Assembly (NCBI RefSeq): GCF_018595715.1
Contig: NZ_JAHEOJ010000020.1
Coordinates: 496,001 to 560,000 of the forward strand
Reading direction: 5' to 3'
Length of the DNA stretch: 64,000 bases
Source: Glaciecola sp. XM2
Lineage (GTDB): Bacteria; Pseudomonadota; Gammaproteobacteria; Enterobacterales; Alteromonadaceae
The notes under the pieces were generated by a model, which was not told the origin of the DNA, made no database searches, and saw nothing but the letters and a program-made list of their open reading frames with translations. Positions 35,118 to 45,118 of the stretch are shown here, piece after piece; positions within the stretch are counted from its first letter, which is position 1; each line of letters opens with the position of its first letter. The translations under genes were made by a program, and so were the position numbers.

Positions 35118-38055
35118 TATGCTGCACAGCGCTTTGCTGCTCAAACACCTGATGGTATATCTGCGCTACCGCAGAGAGTTTTGTCATTAGCTTTTCATCA
35201 CTATACGCAAAGTTACGCTGAGACAATTGAATACGATGCGCGACATGGCGCAGCGCAAGGTAATGTTTTGCAAGCACCGCAGCATCTTGAGCATGCCCGG
35301 GCACTTCACGCTCAATAATTTCAAGTAACCTAAGGTTATCTGACCATTCAAGCAGTGCTGAATGCTCACATGAGTAAGCTAATACCCAAAACTGCACAAT
35401 AAACTCAATATCGACAATGCCGCCGCTACACTGTTTGACATCAAGCTCGTCGCCTTTGGTTTTGTTCAAGTGCTCGCGCATTTTTTCGCGCATTTCAAAC
35501 ACTCGCTTACGTAGCTCAGGAATGTCTCGCTCTCGTGCAAGGGTGTGTTTGCGTATTTCATCAAACCGGGTTTGTAAATCGCTACCGCCAATCACATACC
35601 GAGCGCGCACCAAGGCCTGATGCTCCCAAGTCCATGCAGTGTCGCTTTGATACTCTGCAAAGCTATCGACATGACTGATTAAGAGGCCAGAATTACCCGA
35701 TGGCCGCAGTCGCAAATCTATTTCATACAAAATACCGTGGTAGCACTTGGTGATGCAAAGGTGGGTAAGGCGCTGTACAAGCTTTATGTAAAAGTCTTGC
35801 GTGGAGAGCTTTTTCAACGAGCCAAGGCCGTCGGTTTCGCCCTGCCTATCTGCATCATACAAACATACGATGTCTAAGTCAGAGCCGTAGCTTAGCTCTA
35901 TGCCGCCAAACTTACCGTAAGCGGCAATGCCAAAGCCTTTATTTTCAAAAGACTGGCCTTGGGGTGTGCCATACTTTTGCGTGGTGTGTTGCCATGCATA
36001 ATCGAGCACTCGCTCAAGAATCACTTCTGCCAGCAAGGTCAGTTTATCGCTCACCTGATTAATCGCCAGCGTGCCGCTTAAATCGGCCGCGGCAATACGA
36101 AGCTGCGCAGCATTTTTAAACTGACGCAGGCCATCCATGACCGCTTCGATGTCCTGTGGGTCGATGCGCAGCATGTCTCGCCTGAGCTCATCTTGGCACT
36201 GGCTTTTCCACTGGGCGAGGCTGAGTTGGTCAGATTGCAAGTATACCGGTTGAAGTAGCTCGTCGAGCAGCATAGGGTGTAAGGCTATTTGCTCGGCCAC
36301 CCAGTGACTCTTTATGCTCAAATCGTATAACCGCTTTCTTACCATTGGGTTTTCGAGCAATAAATCCACATAGGTTGTGCGGCCAGTAATGGCCAGTAAA
36401 ATACCAAAAACACCGCGCACTTGCGCTTGGCTGAGCGCCTTTTCATCGATGCTTAGCTCATTTAATATAACCGGCAGTAGGCGATTGATGGAGCGCAAGC
36501 CTCGTTCGCTCACCGCGTTGACCTCTAGCTTTTGTTTAAACTCATGGATGTGGGTGCGTAAAAACACAATGTCATCATGTTCAAGCGCTTCATCAAAAAG
36601 CGCAATGGCCTCTTGTTCGCTTAAATCAAGATCCCAAAGGTCGTCAAACGTATGGCCCGAAGCTGTGTTGTCGTCTATCTGAATGGTTTCATTGGTGTCG
36701 GCAATTAACGCCATAAAGATATCGTTGATACCCAGCATGGTGGTTTCAATTTTTGCCAGCACAGCCTCAAAATTAGGCAGCGAGAGGAGCGTACATAAAC
36801 GCTGCTGGTCTTTGTCATTATCCGGGAGTACTTGAGTTTGCTGGTCGTTGAACATTTGTAGGTAGTGCTCAACGGTGCGCAAATAGCAATAATGACTTTC
36901 AAGCGTACTGGCCTCTTTTGGGTCAATAAACTGGTGCTCAGTTAAGGCTTTTAATGCACCTAGCGTACTGACTAACTGGCATTGTGGCTCGCGCCCCGCA
37001 TGAATCAGCTGTAGCGCCTGCACATAAAACTCCACTTCGCGAATGCCGCCTTTACCGAGCTTGATATTTTGCTTGAGCTGGCGCCGTCTGACCTCTTTTT
37101 CGATGAGGTGCTTCATTTCTCGAATAGCGTCTAGGGTCGTGAAATCGACATAACGTCGATAGACAAAGGGTTGTACTAAGCCGTGAAGTTCGTCGCTATG
37201 GTGATCGGGGTTGATGATTCGCATCTTTTGCATGGCAAAGCGCTCCCATGCCCGGCCTTGCTCTTGATAATAGCTTTCAAAGGCGGCAAAGCTCATCACC
37301 AAGGGGCCAGACTCGCCAAGAGGGCGCAGGCGCATGTCTACTCGGTAGCAGCGTCCGTGCTCGGTAATATGATCAAGGGCATAAATGAGCTTTTGTGCGA
37401 CACGCGTAAAAAATACTTGATGCTCTAAGGGTTTGCTTTTACCCGAAAGTGAATGCCCGGTGGTAGTGCCGGCCTGCTGATATGCAAAAATAAGATCGAT
37501 ATCTGATGAGAAGTTAAGTTCGTGTCCGCCGAGTTTACCCATGGCCATAATTTGCAAATGCTGCATGGGTTGGGGCAAGCCATGTTTGTTTACCGCTTGT
37601 TGAAATAGCCACATATAGGTTTGCGACACAAGCTCATCGGCCAGTGCTGAGACCGCGTGCATCGACTGCACAATATCTTGCTTGTGCAGTAAATCTAAGT
37701 AACCGATACGTGCCATTTGCAGGTGACGGTAATGGCGAATCGCTTCCATCATCGCCGCTTCGGTGTCACAGGCTTCTAATGCGCTTTTGAGTTCGGATTG
37801 ATATCGTGTTTTAAACTGCTGTAAGGTCTGGTGCGATGCATCTTCGATAGACTCAAAAATCGCTAACATACCCGCAGGATAGCGCTCACAAGTGCGACAA
37901 ACAAAGTCACTGGAATGAAGAACGTGAACAAGGTCTTCGTCAAATGTCGCTTCAGTGTGCTGTAGCGTTTCATTATCATCGCTAGCGTCGTTATTGAGCG
38001 CGCGCATGGCATTGTTCAAACTGAGTAAGGCAGATTTAACGTGAGCAGAAGGCAT
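35104..38055 (-). CDS. glnE: Bifunctional glutamine synthetase adenylyltransferase/deadenylyltransferase
   Basis: This protein adenylylates and deadenylylates glutamine synthetase in response to PII. About 983 residues, close to other GlnE proteins. Two nucleotidyltransferase domains are visible. The first (LNFSSDIDLIFAY, about 179-191) removes AMP; the second (ELSYGSDLDIVCLYD, about 714-728) adds it. KGGIREVEFYVQALQL and SGGIVDIEFIVQFW are the conserved helices following each. The ATG at 38055 is preferred over an in-frame TTG at 38073. The stop overlaps the plus-strand gene at 34518 by 14 bp. Confidence 0.96.
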   Translation of the reverse strand: MPSAHVKSALLSLNNAMRALNNDASDDNETLQHTEATFDEDLVHVLHSSDFVCRTCERYPAGMLAIFESIEDASHQTLQQFKTRYQSELKSALEACDTEAAMMEAIRHYRHLQMARIGYLDLLHKQDIVQSMHAVSALADELVSQTYMWLFQQAVNKHGLPQPMQHLQIMAMGKLGGHELNFSSDIDLIFAYQQAGTTTGHSLSGKSKPLEHQVFFTRVAQKLIYALDHITEHGRCYRVDMRLRPLGESGPLVMSFAAFESYYQEQGRAWERFAMQKMRIINPDHHSDELHGLVQPFVYRRYVDFTTLDAIREMKHLIEKEVRRRQLKQNIKLGKGGIREVEFYVQALQLIHAGREPQCQLVSTLGALKALTEHQFIDPKEASTLESHYCYLRTVEHYLQMFNDQQTQVLPDNDKDQQRLCTLLSLPNFEAVLAKIETTMLGINDIFMALIADTNETIQIDDNTASGHTFDDLWDLDLSEQEAIALFDEALEHDDIVFLRTHIHEFKQKLEVNAVSERGLRSINRLLPVILNELSIDEKALSQAQVRGVFGILLAITGRTTYVDLLLENPMVRKRLYDLSIKSHWVAEQIALHPMLLDELLQPVYLQSDQLSLAQWKSQCQDELRRDMLRIDPQDIEAVMDGLRQFKNAAQLRIAAADLSGTLAINQVSDKLTLLAEVILERVLDYAWQHTTQKYGTPQGQSFENKGFGIAAYGKFGGIELSYGSDLDIVCLYDADRQGETDGLGSLKKLSTQDFYIKLVQRLTHLCITKCYHGILYEIDLRLRPSGNSGLLISHVDSFAEYQSDTAWTWEHQALVRARYVIGGSDLQTRFDEIRKHTLARERDIPELRKRVFEMREKMREHLNKTKGDELDVKQCSGGIVDIEFIVQFWVLAYSCEHSALLEWSDNLRLLEIIEREVPGHAQDAAVLAKHYLALRHVAHRIQLSQRNFAYSDEKLMTKLSAVAQIYHQVFEQQSAVQHTKSV

Positions 38056-38162
38056 GATATATAAACACCACAAGTTGCATGAGGCTTTGCGAAATAAGTG
38101 TATCCATCATATTATATTCAGCGTTATGAATACACAGTCTTCGCGCTAATGTTAACCTTCGG

Positions 38163-39077
38163 ATGTATATGGAACAATTAGTTACACTCAACTCGCTTTC
38201 ATCAGATTTACCCTTATATCTCGCTATCGATATCGGCATAGCAGTCGTACTGCTGTTAGCGATACGCGCTTTGGCTGCGGTGTTTTCAAAAATCAGCGTG
38301 CGAGATGAGCTAGGCGAGCGTGATAATTTTGCCTTTGGCATTAGTATCGCCGGGCGCATGTTGTCACTGACCATTGTGTTGTCGGCGGTAGTAGGGCGGC
38401 ATGTTGGAATGGGGTATGACGTGGCTGCAATGGGCATGCTCATGTTTGGTACCTTAGGCATCTTCTTGGTAAAAGTAGGGCGCTGGGGTCACGACAAAAT
38501 TGTGCTCAATCGCTTTGACAAAGACAAAATGATTAGCGAGAAAAATGTGTCTGTCGCACTAGTCGACGCGGCAAGCGCCGTTTCTTGCGCCATTATCACC
38601 AAGAGCATTATAGAGTGGGCACAAGGTAGCGACATGAATGCCATTGTGGCAATCGTATCTGGCACCGCGGTAGTGCTTTTGGTCTTACTTATGGTCACGC
38701 GCCTGTACGAATATCGTTATGCCGAATACAATCAAGACAACTCCTTTCAGCGCACATTGTGTAAGGGGCAGCTTGCCCTTGCTGTGCAACACAGCGGTAA
38801 CTTAATCGGCACGGCCATTGCCGTATCGGCCGCCGGTAACATTTTACAATACGACGCAACGGCCTATGTGAGCAATATCACCGGGTGGTTAATTGTTGGC
38901 TTGAGTATGGCCTTGTTATTAATGCTTTTGAGTTCACTGACCAAGCGTGTAGTGCTATATGGAGTTAACTTTCGTAGAGAGGTAGCTCTGCAACACAATG
39001 TAGGTGTGGCAAGCATAGAGGCGGTGTTAGCGATGGGTATTGCCTTGTTATTTAGCAATATCTTGGTGGTTGGGTAA
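38163..39077 (+). CDS. DUF350 membrane protein
   Basis: A 304-residue inner-membrane protein with about eight helices in two four-helix halves, the DUF350 (YjfL-like) architecture. Visible conserved words are RDELGERDNFAFGISIAGRM (about 47-66) and, in the second half, LAVQHSGNLIGTAIAVSAAG (about 202-221). Its role is unknown. Two start ATGs lie six bases apart (38163, 38169). The 3' end overlaps the convergent GIY-YIG gene by 30 bp. Confidence 0.88.
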   Translation: MYMEQLVTLNSLSSDLPLYLAIDIGIAVVLLLAIRALAAVFSKISVRDELGERDNFAFGISIAGRMLSLTIVLSAVVGRHVGMGYDVAAMGMLMFGTLGIFLVKVGRWGHDKIVLNRFDKDKMISEKNVSVALVDAASAVSCAIITKSIIEWAQGSDMNAIVAIVSGTAVVLLVLLMVTRLYEYRYAEYNQDNSFQRTLCKGQLALAVQHSGNLIGTAIAVSAAGNILQYDATAYVSNITGWLIVGLSMALLLMLLSSLTKRVVLYGVNFRREVALQHNVGVASIEAVLAMGIALLFSNILVVG

Positions 39078-39386
39078 AGGTAGTTTTTGCACAATATGGT
39101 CAAAAGGCAAGGCTTGGGCGCCTGCAATCAGCGCTAGCTTGGTTTTTTTCGGTTGTTTTTTTACCCATATTTCAGCGCGCAGGGCATCGCCATGACTTTG
39201 CAGTTGCGCCGCATACATCAAGCGCAAAGGAGCTTTGCCTTTTAGCGCCTTAGCGGTTTTAGTAGATTGCGCTTGATGTTCAGCAAAGCGTCTTGCAACG
39301 TCGAGGGTGATGCCTGTGTATAGGCTGTTTTGTACGTTTTGCACAAGATACAAAAACCACGGTTTTACTTGCGTTGAATTGGCCAA
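39048..39386 (-). CDS. GIY-YIG endonuclease-like protein (YhbQ type)
   Basis: A 112-residue protein with the GIY-YIG fold: the family motif appears as FLYLVQNVQNSLYTGITLDV (about 11-30), with Arg-rich ARRFAEHQ following. It matches the small single-domain YhbQ/UPF0213 group. E. coli YhbQ has been linked to DNA damage processing, but the role is not established. It overlaps the DUF350 3' end on the opposite strand. Confidence 0.9.
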   Translation of the reverse strand: MANSTQVKPWFLYLVQNVQNSLYTGITLDVARRFAEHQAQSTKTAKALKGKAPLRLMYAAQLQSHGDALRAEIWVKKQPKKTKLALIAGAQALPFDHIVQKLPLPNHQDIAK

Positions 39387-39508
39387 TAATTTACTCGGTT
39401 TAAGCGGTTGGTTTACGTTGATAAAGCCTCATCATACCCTGCGTTTTAGTAAAATCGAGCTTTTTGCCGTTTTGCAGTAGCCAAACATCCAAAAATCCTC
39501 TCTTACAA

Positions 39509-39539
39509 TTGCCTTTTATTCGCACAATTGGTGTATAAT
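39509..39539 (+). promoter_or_regulatory. Sigma-70-type promoter for the XrtA-locus ATPase
   Basis: A perfect TATAAT lies at 39534-39539 with TTGCCT at 39509-39514 (19-bp spacer, a little long). It is about 67 bp upstream of the ATPase ATG and the first strong promoter of the locus. Confidence 0.6.
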
Positions 39540-39605
39540 CCTGCGCATCTTAAAGCAAGGAAGCTTGCCAAGTAGCCAGTTTGTATCAGGTATTGGAAAT
39601 TAAAT

Positions 39606-40664
39606 ATGTACGAAAGTTATTACGGCCTCAACTCTAAACCATTCCAGCTCACCCCCGATCCTAAGTTCTTTTTTGCCAGTAAACTGCATAAAAGAGCGAT
39701 GTCTTATTTGCAATATGGGTTGTCGCAAGCCGAAGGGTTTATCGTTATCACCGGCGATATAGGTACCGGCAAAACCACCATTGCCAATAGCTTACTCAGT
39801 AACATAGAAGAAGACATTTACGCCGCCCAAATTGTGACACCAAAGCTCTCGCCCGACGAGTTGGTAAAAATGGTGGCATCTAAATTTAACTTGCCCGCCG
39901 AAGATAAATCAAAATCAGATTTACTCGAGAGTATTCAAAAGTTTTTGCAGCAACTTAACCGCAACGGCAAGCGAGCCCTGTTACTAGTGGACGAAGCACA
40001 AAACCTCCCGCTTGAGACAATTGAAGAGCTGCGTATGCTGTCTAACTTTCAGCTAAATGGCAAACCTCTACTACAAAGCTTTTTACTCGGACAAGCAGAG
40101 CTGCAGCCCATATTGCGTGCGCCGAATATGGAGCAGTTTAGACAGCGCATTGTGGCGTCGTGCCACCTTACGCCTCTTAACCGTGAAGAAATGCAGGAGT
40201 ATATTGAGCACCGCTTGCACTTTGCAGGTTGTGAAAGAGAGGACTTGATCACGCAAGAATCGTTCGACGCAATTTATCAATTTACCAACGGCGTGCCGCG
40301 CAAAGTGAATACGCTTATGGATCGTATTTTGTTGTTTGGCTTTTTAGAAGAGCTCGAAACGTTTGAGCTTGAACCGGTTAAGCAAGTGATTGAAGAAGTC
40401 AAAGCCGAGATGTTTATTTCAAAAGCAGGCTTTGTGGATGAGCGCCAACAAACCCATGCTGCCCCAGCCGAGCGCCCCGAAACAGCGTTTATTACCCCTA
40501 ATGGCAACACCATTCAAGACGCAAAGTACTACAAAGAGATGCTTGGCGAGTTGGTAGATGCATTAGACGACGCAATTAAGCATAAGATAAAGCTGACGCA
40601 GTATATCGATAAGATGTTGAAGCAGAAGTACCAAGCTTATGTGCGGTTGAAAAAAGACGACTAG
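39606..40664 (+). CDS. XrtA-locus ATPase (general secretion ExeA-like)
   Basis: A 352-residue P-loop ATPase of the ExeA/GspA AAA type found in exosortase-A exopolysaccharide loci (TIGR03015 group). Walker A is GDIGTGKTT (50-58). Walker B is LLLVDEAQNL (125-134). The last 80 residues (VEEVKAEMFISK onward) are a helical extension. Unlike GspA proteins it has no C-terminal peptidoglycan-binding domain visible. It converges on the outer-membrane barrel gene, with a strong bidirectional terminator between them. Confidence 0.93.
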   Translation: MYESYYGLNSKPFQLTPDPKFFFASKLHKRAMSYLQYGLSQAEGFIVITGDIGTGKTTIANSLLSNIEEDIYAAQIVTPKLSPDELVKMVASKFNLPAEDKSKSDLLESIQKFLQQLNRNGKRALLLVDEAQNLPLETIEELRMLSNFQLNGKPLLQSFLLGQAELQPILRAPNMEQFRQRIVASCHLTPLNREEMQEYIEHRLHFAGCEREDLITQESFDAIYQFTNGVPRKVNTLMDRILLFGFLEELETFELEPVKQVIEEVKAEMFISKAGFVDERQQTHAAPAERPETAFITPNGNTIQDAKYYKEMLGELVDALDDAIKHKIKLTQYIDKMLKQKYQAYVRLKKDD

Positions 40665-40749
40665 GGGGAGTTTGCAGGTTATGTGCGAGCAACCAAGCTG
40701 CAGGTGACTGGCTCATATACGATTCGCCATTTACAAATAAGCCATATAC

Positions 40750-40779
40750 AAAAAGAGCATCATAATCGATGCTCTTTTT
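40750..40779. terminator. Bidirectional terminator between ATPase and barrel genes
   Basis: AAAAAGAGCATC (40750-40761) and GATGCTCTTTTT (40768-40779) form a 12-bp stem with a 6-nt loop, giving a U-tract in both directions. It lies midway between two convergent genes. Confidence 0.92.
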
Positions 40780-40782
40780 TGT

Positions 40783-42516
40783 TTAGCGACTAGAGTCGAA
40801 CTCGTAGCGTATTTCAGCTGAAATGCGTCGGTCGGTGAACGGGCCATTGATGCCGAATAGTTGCGCACCGCCTCCGACTCCGCCAAACACGTTTTGTATA
40901 AATCCATCTCTATCTAAATAACGAAAGCCTACTGACGCAAATAGTCGGCGCGAGAATTGGCGCTCAAACTCAAGCTCAAATTCTTTGGTAATGGAGTCTG
41001 AAAGCTCGCCTTCAAATTCTTGCTCAACGTCAAAGTACTGGGCATTTAGCTTAATGCTAGAGCGTGGGCTGATCTTAACGACGGCGCCCAAGCGGCCGGA
41101 GAGCGTATTGGCGTTGCGTTGAATTTCCACTTCTTCGTCATCGCTGGCAGTTACCGATGCGGTGATGGTAGTGCGACGGCGGTCAAACGAGGTTTGCGCC
41201 GTCCAGTTTTTACGAATGATGACGCGGTCGTTCAAATCTAACGACGACGTTACCACAGGCAATAAAAAGTCACCGGGTGCTAAGTTGTCGGGGTTGATAT
41301 TTTCAGATAATGAGCAGTCTGATATATCTGTGCTGCCGTTGGCGCAGACCAACACGCCAGGTTGCTGGTTTAAAAACAATTGAGAGTTGGTATTTACATC
41401 TTCGCGGTAGGTAATGCTGCTTCGCCAGTTTCGTAACGAATGAGAAAAGTCTAGCTGTGCTGAGTCACCAAAAAAACGCCGCGCATAGTTGGCGCTTAGG
41501 TTTGTACGCCCAGAAAATGCCCAGTTCATGTCTAGGCTTAAAAAGTCGTTTTCTTCATCTGGCTGGGGCTCTTCGTCGGTGAAGCTTTGGCTAGAGGTTG
41601 TGGAGCGATTGAAGCCCAGCTCAATAAATCGGTTTTCGCTAGGTTGCCAGGCTATGCCTACGCCATAGGAGTAAAACTCGCGAAGTATTTGGCTTTGCTC
41701 TTCGCCTACGTTGTCATCTGATACTTCGTTGTTTTCAACAAAACCTAACAAGCGGATGCTGAAATCTGAGAATATGTTTGTACCTAGTGTTAAATCGACT
41801 GACTCTGTTTGAAAATCACTCTGACGCTCTCGTTTACTTTCTGCGGCCTGTAGGTCGAGGCGGTAAAGAAAAGGGCGTAAATCTCGTCCGCTCGTAAAGC
41901 CAACATTTGCACTGTAAGTATCACTGTCTAAGTTGCCAATGAAACTAGGGTCAACCTCGGGGTTTTCTGGTGTGGAACGTAACGAATTCATGGCCAAACT
42001 TGAGCGAATACCCACAATCTCGCCCGCAGGGAGAATAAAATCTAATGACGCCCGATTGGTGGTGTTTTTACTTAAGTTACCTTCATTAAACAAAAAGTCA
42101 TCGACCAAAAATGAGTTTTCCCGAAGCGAGCGGTACGATTGGCCACCGCTAACATTCAAACTTAAAAGGTTCGACAGCATTCTATACTGCGTGCGATACC
42201 TAAAGTCTGTAAAGTTGTTTGTGACGTCTTCGCTTTCAAGAGAGCGCCTAACGTGATTATGCTCAATACTGATGAAGGCATCTATATCTCGCGCGCCATA
42301 GGCTAGGCTCAAAAATGGCTGAACAATGATGTTGTCAGAATCCAAGGTGACGGCGCGGTCTACATCGTCTACCGTTTGCTTCACAAATTCAGTGCTTACG
42401 CCTGCGTTGATATTCACGTCGGCATGAGTATGGAGCGCATAGGCGCACAGCAGTGGCAAAAGAGCTAACTTATAGCCCAATTTGTTGCCTAACCCTTCCT
42501 TGAGGTTTGCTTGCAT
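40783..42516 (-). CDS. XrtA-locus outer-membrane beta-barrel protein
   Basis: A 577-residue exported protein with a signal peptide (about 14-33, cleaved near HTHA). The rest is a long series of short amphipathic strands, e.g. RRFFGDSAQLDFSHSLRNWR, ending in AEIRYEFDSSR. It matches the large outer-membrane protein of PEP-CTERM/XrtA exopolysaccharide loci (TIGR03016 group) in length and context. It may help export or anchor the polymer. Two cysteines (VCANGSTDISDC) sit in one loop. It starts two bases after the tyrosine kinase stop on the same strand. Confidence 0.9.
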   Translation of the reverse strand: MQANLKEGLGNKLGYKLALLPLLCAYALHTHADVNINAGVSTEFVKQTVDDVDRAVTLDSDNIIVQPFLSLAYGARDIDAFISIEHNHVRRSLESEDVTNNFTDFRYRTQYRMLSNLLSLNVSGGQSYRSLRENSFLVDDFLFNEGNLSKNTTNRASLDFILPAGEIVGIRSSLAMNSLRSTPENPEVDPSFIGNLDSDTYSANVGFTSGRDLRPFLYRLDLQAAESKRERQSDFQTESVDLTLGTNIFSDFSIRLLGFVENNEVSDDNVGEEQSQILREFYSYGVGIAWQPSENRFIELGFNRSTTSSQSFTDEEPQPDEENDFLSLDMNWAFSGRTNLSANYARRFFGDSAQLDFSHSLRNWRSSITYREDVNTNSQLFLNQQPGVLVCANGSTDISDCSLSENINPDNLAPGDFLLPVVTSSLDLNDRVIIRKNWTAQTSFDRRRTTITASVTASDDEEVEIQRNANTLSGRLGAVVKISPRSSIKLNAQYFDVEQEFEGELSDSITKEFELEFERQFSRRLFASVGFRYLDRDGFIQNVFGGVGGGAQLFGINGPFTDRRISAEIRYEFDSSR

Positions 42517-42518
42517 GA

Positions 42519-43529
42519 CTAGCTGTCTCGCTCGGCGCCGTAGCTGCCATAGCCATAATAGCCGCCAGATTCTGATTCGGCGATAGACTTGTTGACCACA
42601 AAGCCAATGGCCATGTCGGGGTTTAAGCGTCTCACCGCTTCATGAATGTCTTGTAGCTTTGAGCGGCCTTCTTCAACCACCATAACCGCCTGGCCTGCAA
42701 AGCTTGCCAGTATGGCCGACTCGTTGATTCCGATAATCGGTGGGGTATCAATAATGACCACGCGGTCGGAGTAGCGAGTCGAAAACTCATTCACAATGTC
42801 ATTCATGCTGCCACTGGCTAATAACTCGGTAGACAAGTGATGCTCACAGCCAGCGGGTATTACGCGTAGTTTAGGTATGTTGGTTTTATAAATCACATCG
42901 CTTAAGGCTGTTACGTTGCCAAGCAAATAGTCCATCAAGCCTTTTTGTTCGTCAACGCCCAGCGTTCTGAGCACATTAGATTTGAGCACGTCTGCATCGA
43001 CTAAGAGTACTGTTTTGTCTTGTTCGGCAGCGATGCTCATTGCAAGGTTTACGGCGGTAAATGTTTTCCCTTCCGAGGGCCTTGGGCTGCTCACCATGAT
43101 GATATTGCTATTAGGCAAGGTTTTTGAAAGTGGGCCAAACGCGTTCGACAGTAACTTGCGTTTTATTTCGCGGTACTCTTCGTTAATTTGGCGCCTTGCA
43201 TTGCTAAGGGTTACAAAGCCCTGCTTTTCTAGGGCTTCAACATCTATTGTCAATGACTTTGAAGACACGCCATTAGGCGCAGCCTTGTCAGCCCCCGCTT
43301 GATTAGCTTGACCGTCTGTGGCGTTGTTTGCAATTTGTTCATGAGCTGATGACTGTTGCATGCTGACGGCTTTTTCAAGTGATGTATCTTGACTTGAAGA
43401 GGCGCCCACATCATCGGTCATCGGTTGCGACGTTGAGGTATTGTCTTCGGCCTGCTCGCCTGCGGCTTGTTTGCGCGCAGCTTCTTGTTCACGCTGGCGT
43501 TGCAAGGCCTTCTCTATAGTACTTTTCAT
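42519..43529 (-). CDS. Tyrosine autokinase of the XrtA exopolysaccharide system
   Basis: A 336-residue cytosolic BY-kinase that phosphorylates its own tyrosine tail and works with the Wzz-like protein to control polymer length. The kinase core has Walker A SSPRPSEGKT (147-156), Walker A' VLLVDADVLKSN (about 175-186) and VVIIDTPP. The tail GGYYGYGSYG (322-331) carries four tyrosines. The first 100 residues are low-complexity Gln/Ala/Ser-rich. It overlaps the start of the upstream gene by four bases (ATGA), so translation is coupled to the chain-length protein. Confidence 0.94.
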   Translation of the reverse strand: MKSTIEKALQRQREQEAARKQAAGEQAEDNTSTSQPMTDDVGASSSQDTSLEKAVSMQQSSAHEQIANNATDGQANQAGADKAAPNGVSSKSLTIDVEALEKQGFVTLSNARRQINEEYREIKRKLLSNAFGPLSKTLPNSNIIMVSSPRPSEGKTFTAVNLAMSIAAEQDKTVLLVDADVLKSNVLRTLGVDEQKGLMDYLLGNVTALSDVIYKTNIPKLRVIPAGCEHHLSTELLASGSMNDIVNEFSTRYSDRVVIIDTPPIIGINESAILASFAGQAVMVVEEGRSKLQDIHEAVRRLNPDMAIGFVVNKSIAESESGGYYGYGSYGAERDS

Positions 43530-45100
43530 GGCAAGATCTCGCTTAGCAGGTTAATGTTTAGCAGGTCGGTGACCACAAACGTGAGGTAGATAAGAAAAAT
43601 AGTGCCTGAGGAGAGAGCGAATACCACCATACGCCAGCGATTCCTGCGCTTAATATCGTCTATTTGTAGATGCGTTACTGCGCCTAAAATAGGAAAGTTG
43701 CTCACGGTGCTTAGTTGCGTGCCGCGAACTAACACAGGGGTAATCTGGCTAAGTAAAAACGCGACACCTCCGCCAACACCAAAACCTACAATTAGAACCA
43801 CCGTATAAAAAATCATGCGATTAGGTCCGGTAGCCTCCTGCGGTGCTAATGGCGGTTGTATGATCCTAAACTGCAAATCGTTAGAAGAGGCGTCTGCGCG
43901 TTGGGTTAAATCTGCCGACTCTTTGCGCGCAAGCAGTTCTTCGTATTTGTCTTTTATAATATCGTAGTTACGATTACGCGATTGGCCTTCAGCTTCAATT
44001 TGCGGTACCAAATCTATCTTGCTTTGCAGGTCTTCTATTTTACTGACGTAGTCTGCCTCACGCACTTTGAGTGAAGCAATTGTGCCTTCTAGTTTGCTAA
44101 TTTCTAGCGTGATTTCTTGGTTAAGCGTATTGAGAGGAATATCGTCACCATCTTCTTGGTTCAAAAAGGCTTGTATTTCTCTTTCGCGCGCCGCCTTTAA
44201 AGAGTCTATAAGCTGAATGGTTTCAATCACGTCTGGGTGCTTGTCGGTAAAACGTAGCTGTAAAAAGTCTAAGTTTGCTTCTAGGGCAATAATGCGTTCA
44301 TCAAAGCGAGAGGTAATGGCAGGTTCGGCGCCATCTTCGCGCACTGAAAAACTATCGGAGGTTGCGCGTTTGCCAGTGAGCCTTGCTTTCAACGACTCTG
44401 CTTGTTGTTCGCCTTCTCTAATGCTTAGGCGAGTTTGCGCAAGCTGCTCCCTCATATTTTGTAGATTGCTATGAAAGGTACCCGACAGTGGCAATATATC
44501 GGCATACTGGCGTCTAAAGTCTGCGCGGTCTCGTTCTGCTGTAGCCAAGCGAGACTCATAATCGGCAATTTGCTCATCTAAAAAGCGATTTGCCGTGTCG
44601 GTGTCGCGCCTATTGTTTACGAGTGAGCCTTCAACAAACAAATCAAGGGTTTCTTGCACCACTGTGCGAGCCAATATAGCGTCATTTGCTGTATATGAAA
44701 TCGTAAAAACGTTATCTCGTCCAACTGGTCTAAGCTGAATGTCTTGGGTTAAATCTATGATGAGTTGCTCATATTCACGCTCTGTTTGAGCGGTAATATC
44801 TAAATCAGACTCACGTGCGATGATTTCAACATTGGTGCGGCTTAGTAGCGTTTGAGTCATCATTTGCACTTCAAGCTCAGGGTCGCTAGATATCGAAATA
44901 CCCTGGAGTAAGGGTGCGAGCATGGAGCGTGTATCTACAAATACTTGCGCTCTCGATTCGTATGTATTTGGTAAGTTAGCCACAAACACAAAGCCTATAG
45001 GGCATAACAACCAAGAGGAAATAATAAGATACCGCTTACGTATCCAAATGCCTCTAAAATAATCGAGGATCAGTTGGATGGTTTCTTGTAAATCTTGCAT
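43526..45100 (-). CDS. Polysaccharide chain-length determinant, Wzz-like
   Basis: A 524-residue inner-membrane polysaccharide co-polymerase. It has a TM helix near the N-terminus (about 24-40) and one near the C-terminus (about 440-460), with a long periplasmic coiled-coil between (about 170-390). A second TM at about 500-520 follows, unlike E. coli Wzz. The N-terminal DYFRGIWIRKRYLII matches the Wzz motif; FVDTRSML follows. This matches the XrtA chain-length protein (TIGR03007 group). It overlaps the kinase gene by four bases. Confidence 0.92.
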   Translation of the reverse strand: MQDLQETIQLILDYFRGIWIRKRYLIISSWLLCPIGFVFVANLPNTYESRAQVFVDTRSMLAPLLQGISISSDPELEVQMMTQTLLSRTNVEIIARESDLDITAQTEREYEQLIIDLTQDIQLRPVGRDNVFTISYTANDAILARTVVQETLDLFVEGSLVNNRRDTDTANRFLDEQIADYESRLATAERDRADFRRQYADILPLSGTFHSNLQNMREQLAQTRLSIREGEQQAESLKARLTGKRATSDSFSVREDGAEPAITSRFDERIIALEANLDFLQLRFTDKHPDVIETIQLIDSLKAAREREIQAFLNQEDGDDIPLNTLNQEITLEISKLEGTIASLKVREADYVSKIEDLQSKIDLVPQIEAEGQSRNRNYDIIKDKYEELLARKESADLTQRADASSNDLQFRIIQPPLAPQEATGPNRMIFYTVVLIVGFGVGGGVAFLLSQITPVLVRGTQLSTVSNFPILGAVTHLQIDDIKRRNRWRMVVFALSSGTIFLIYLTFVVTDLLNINLLSEILP

Positions 45101-45118
45101 TTAATCTCTCAATAGTGT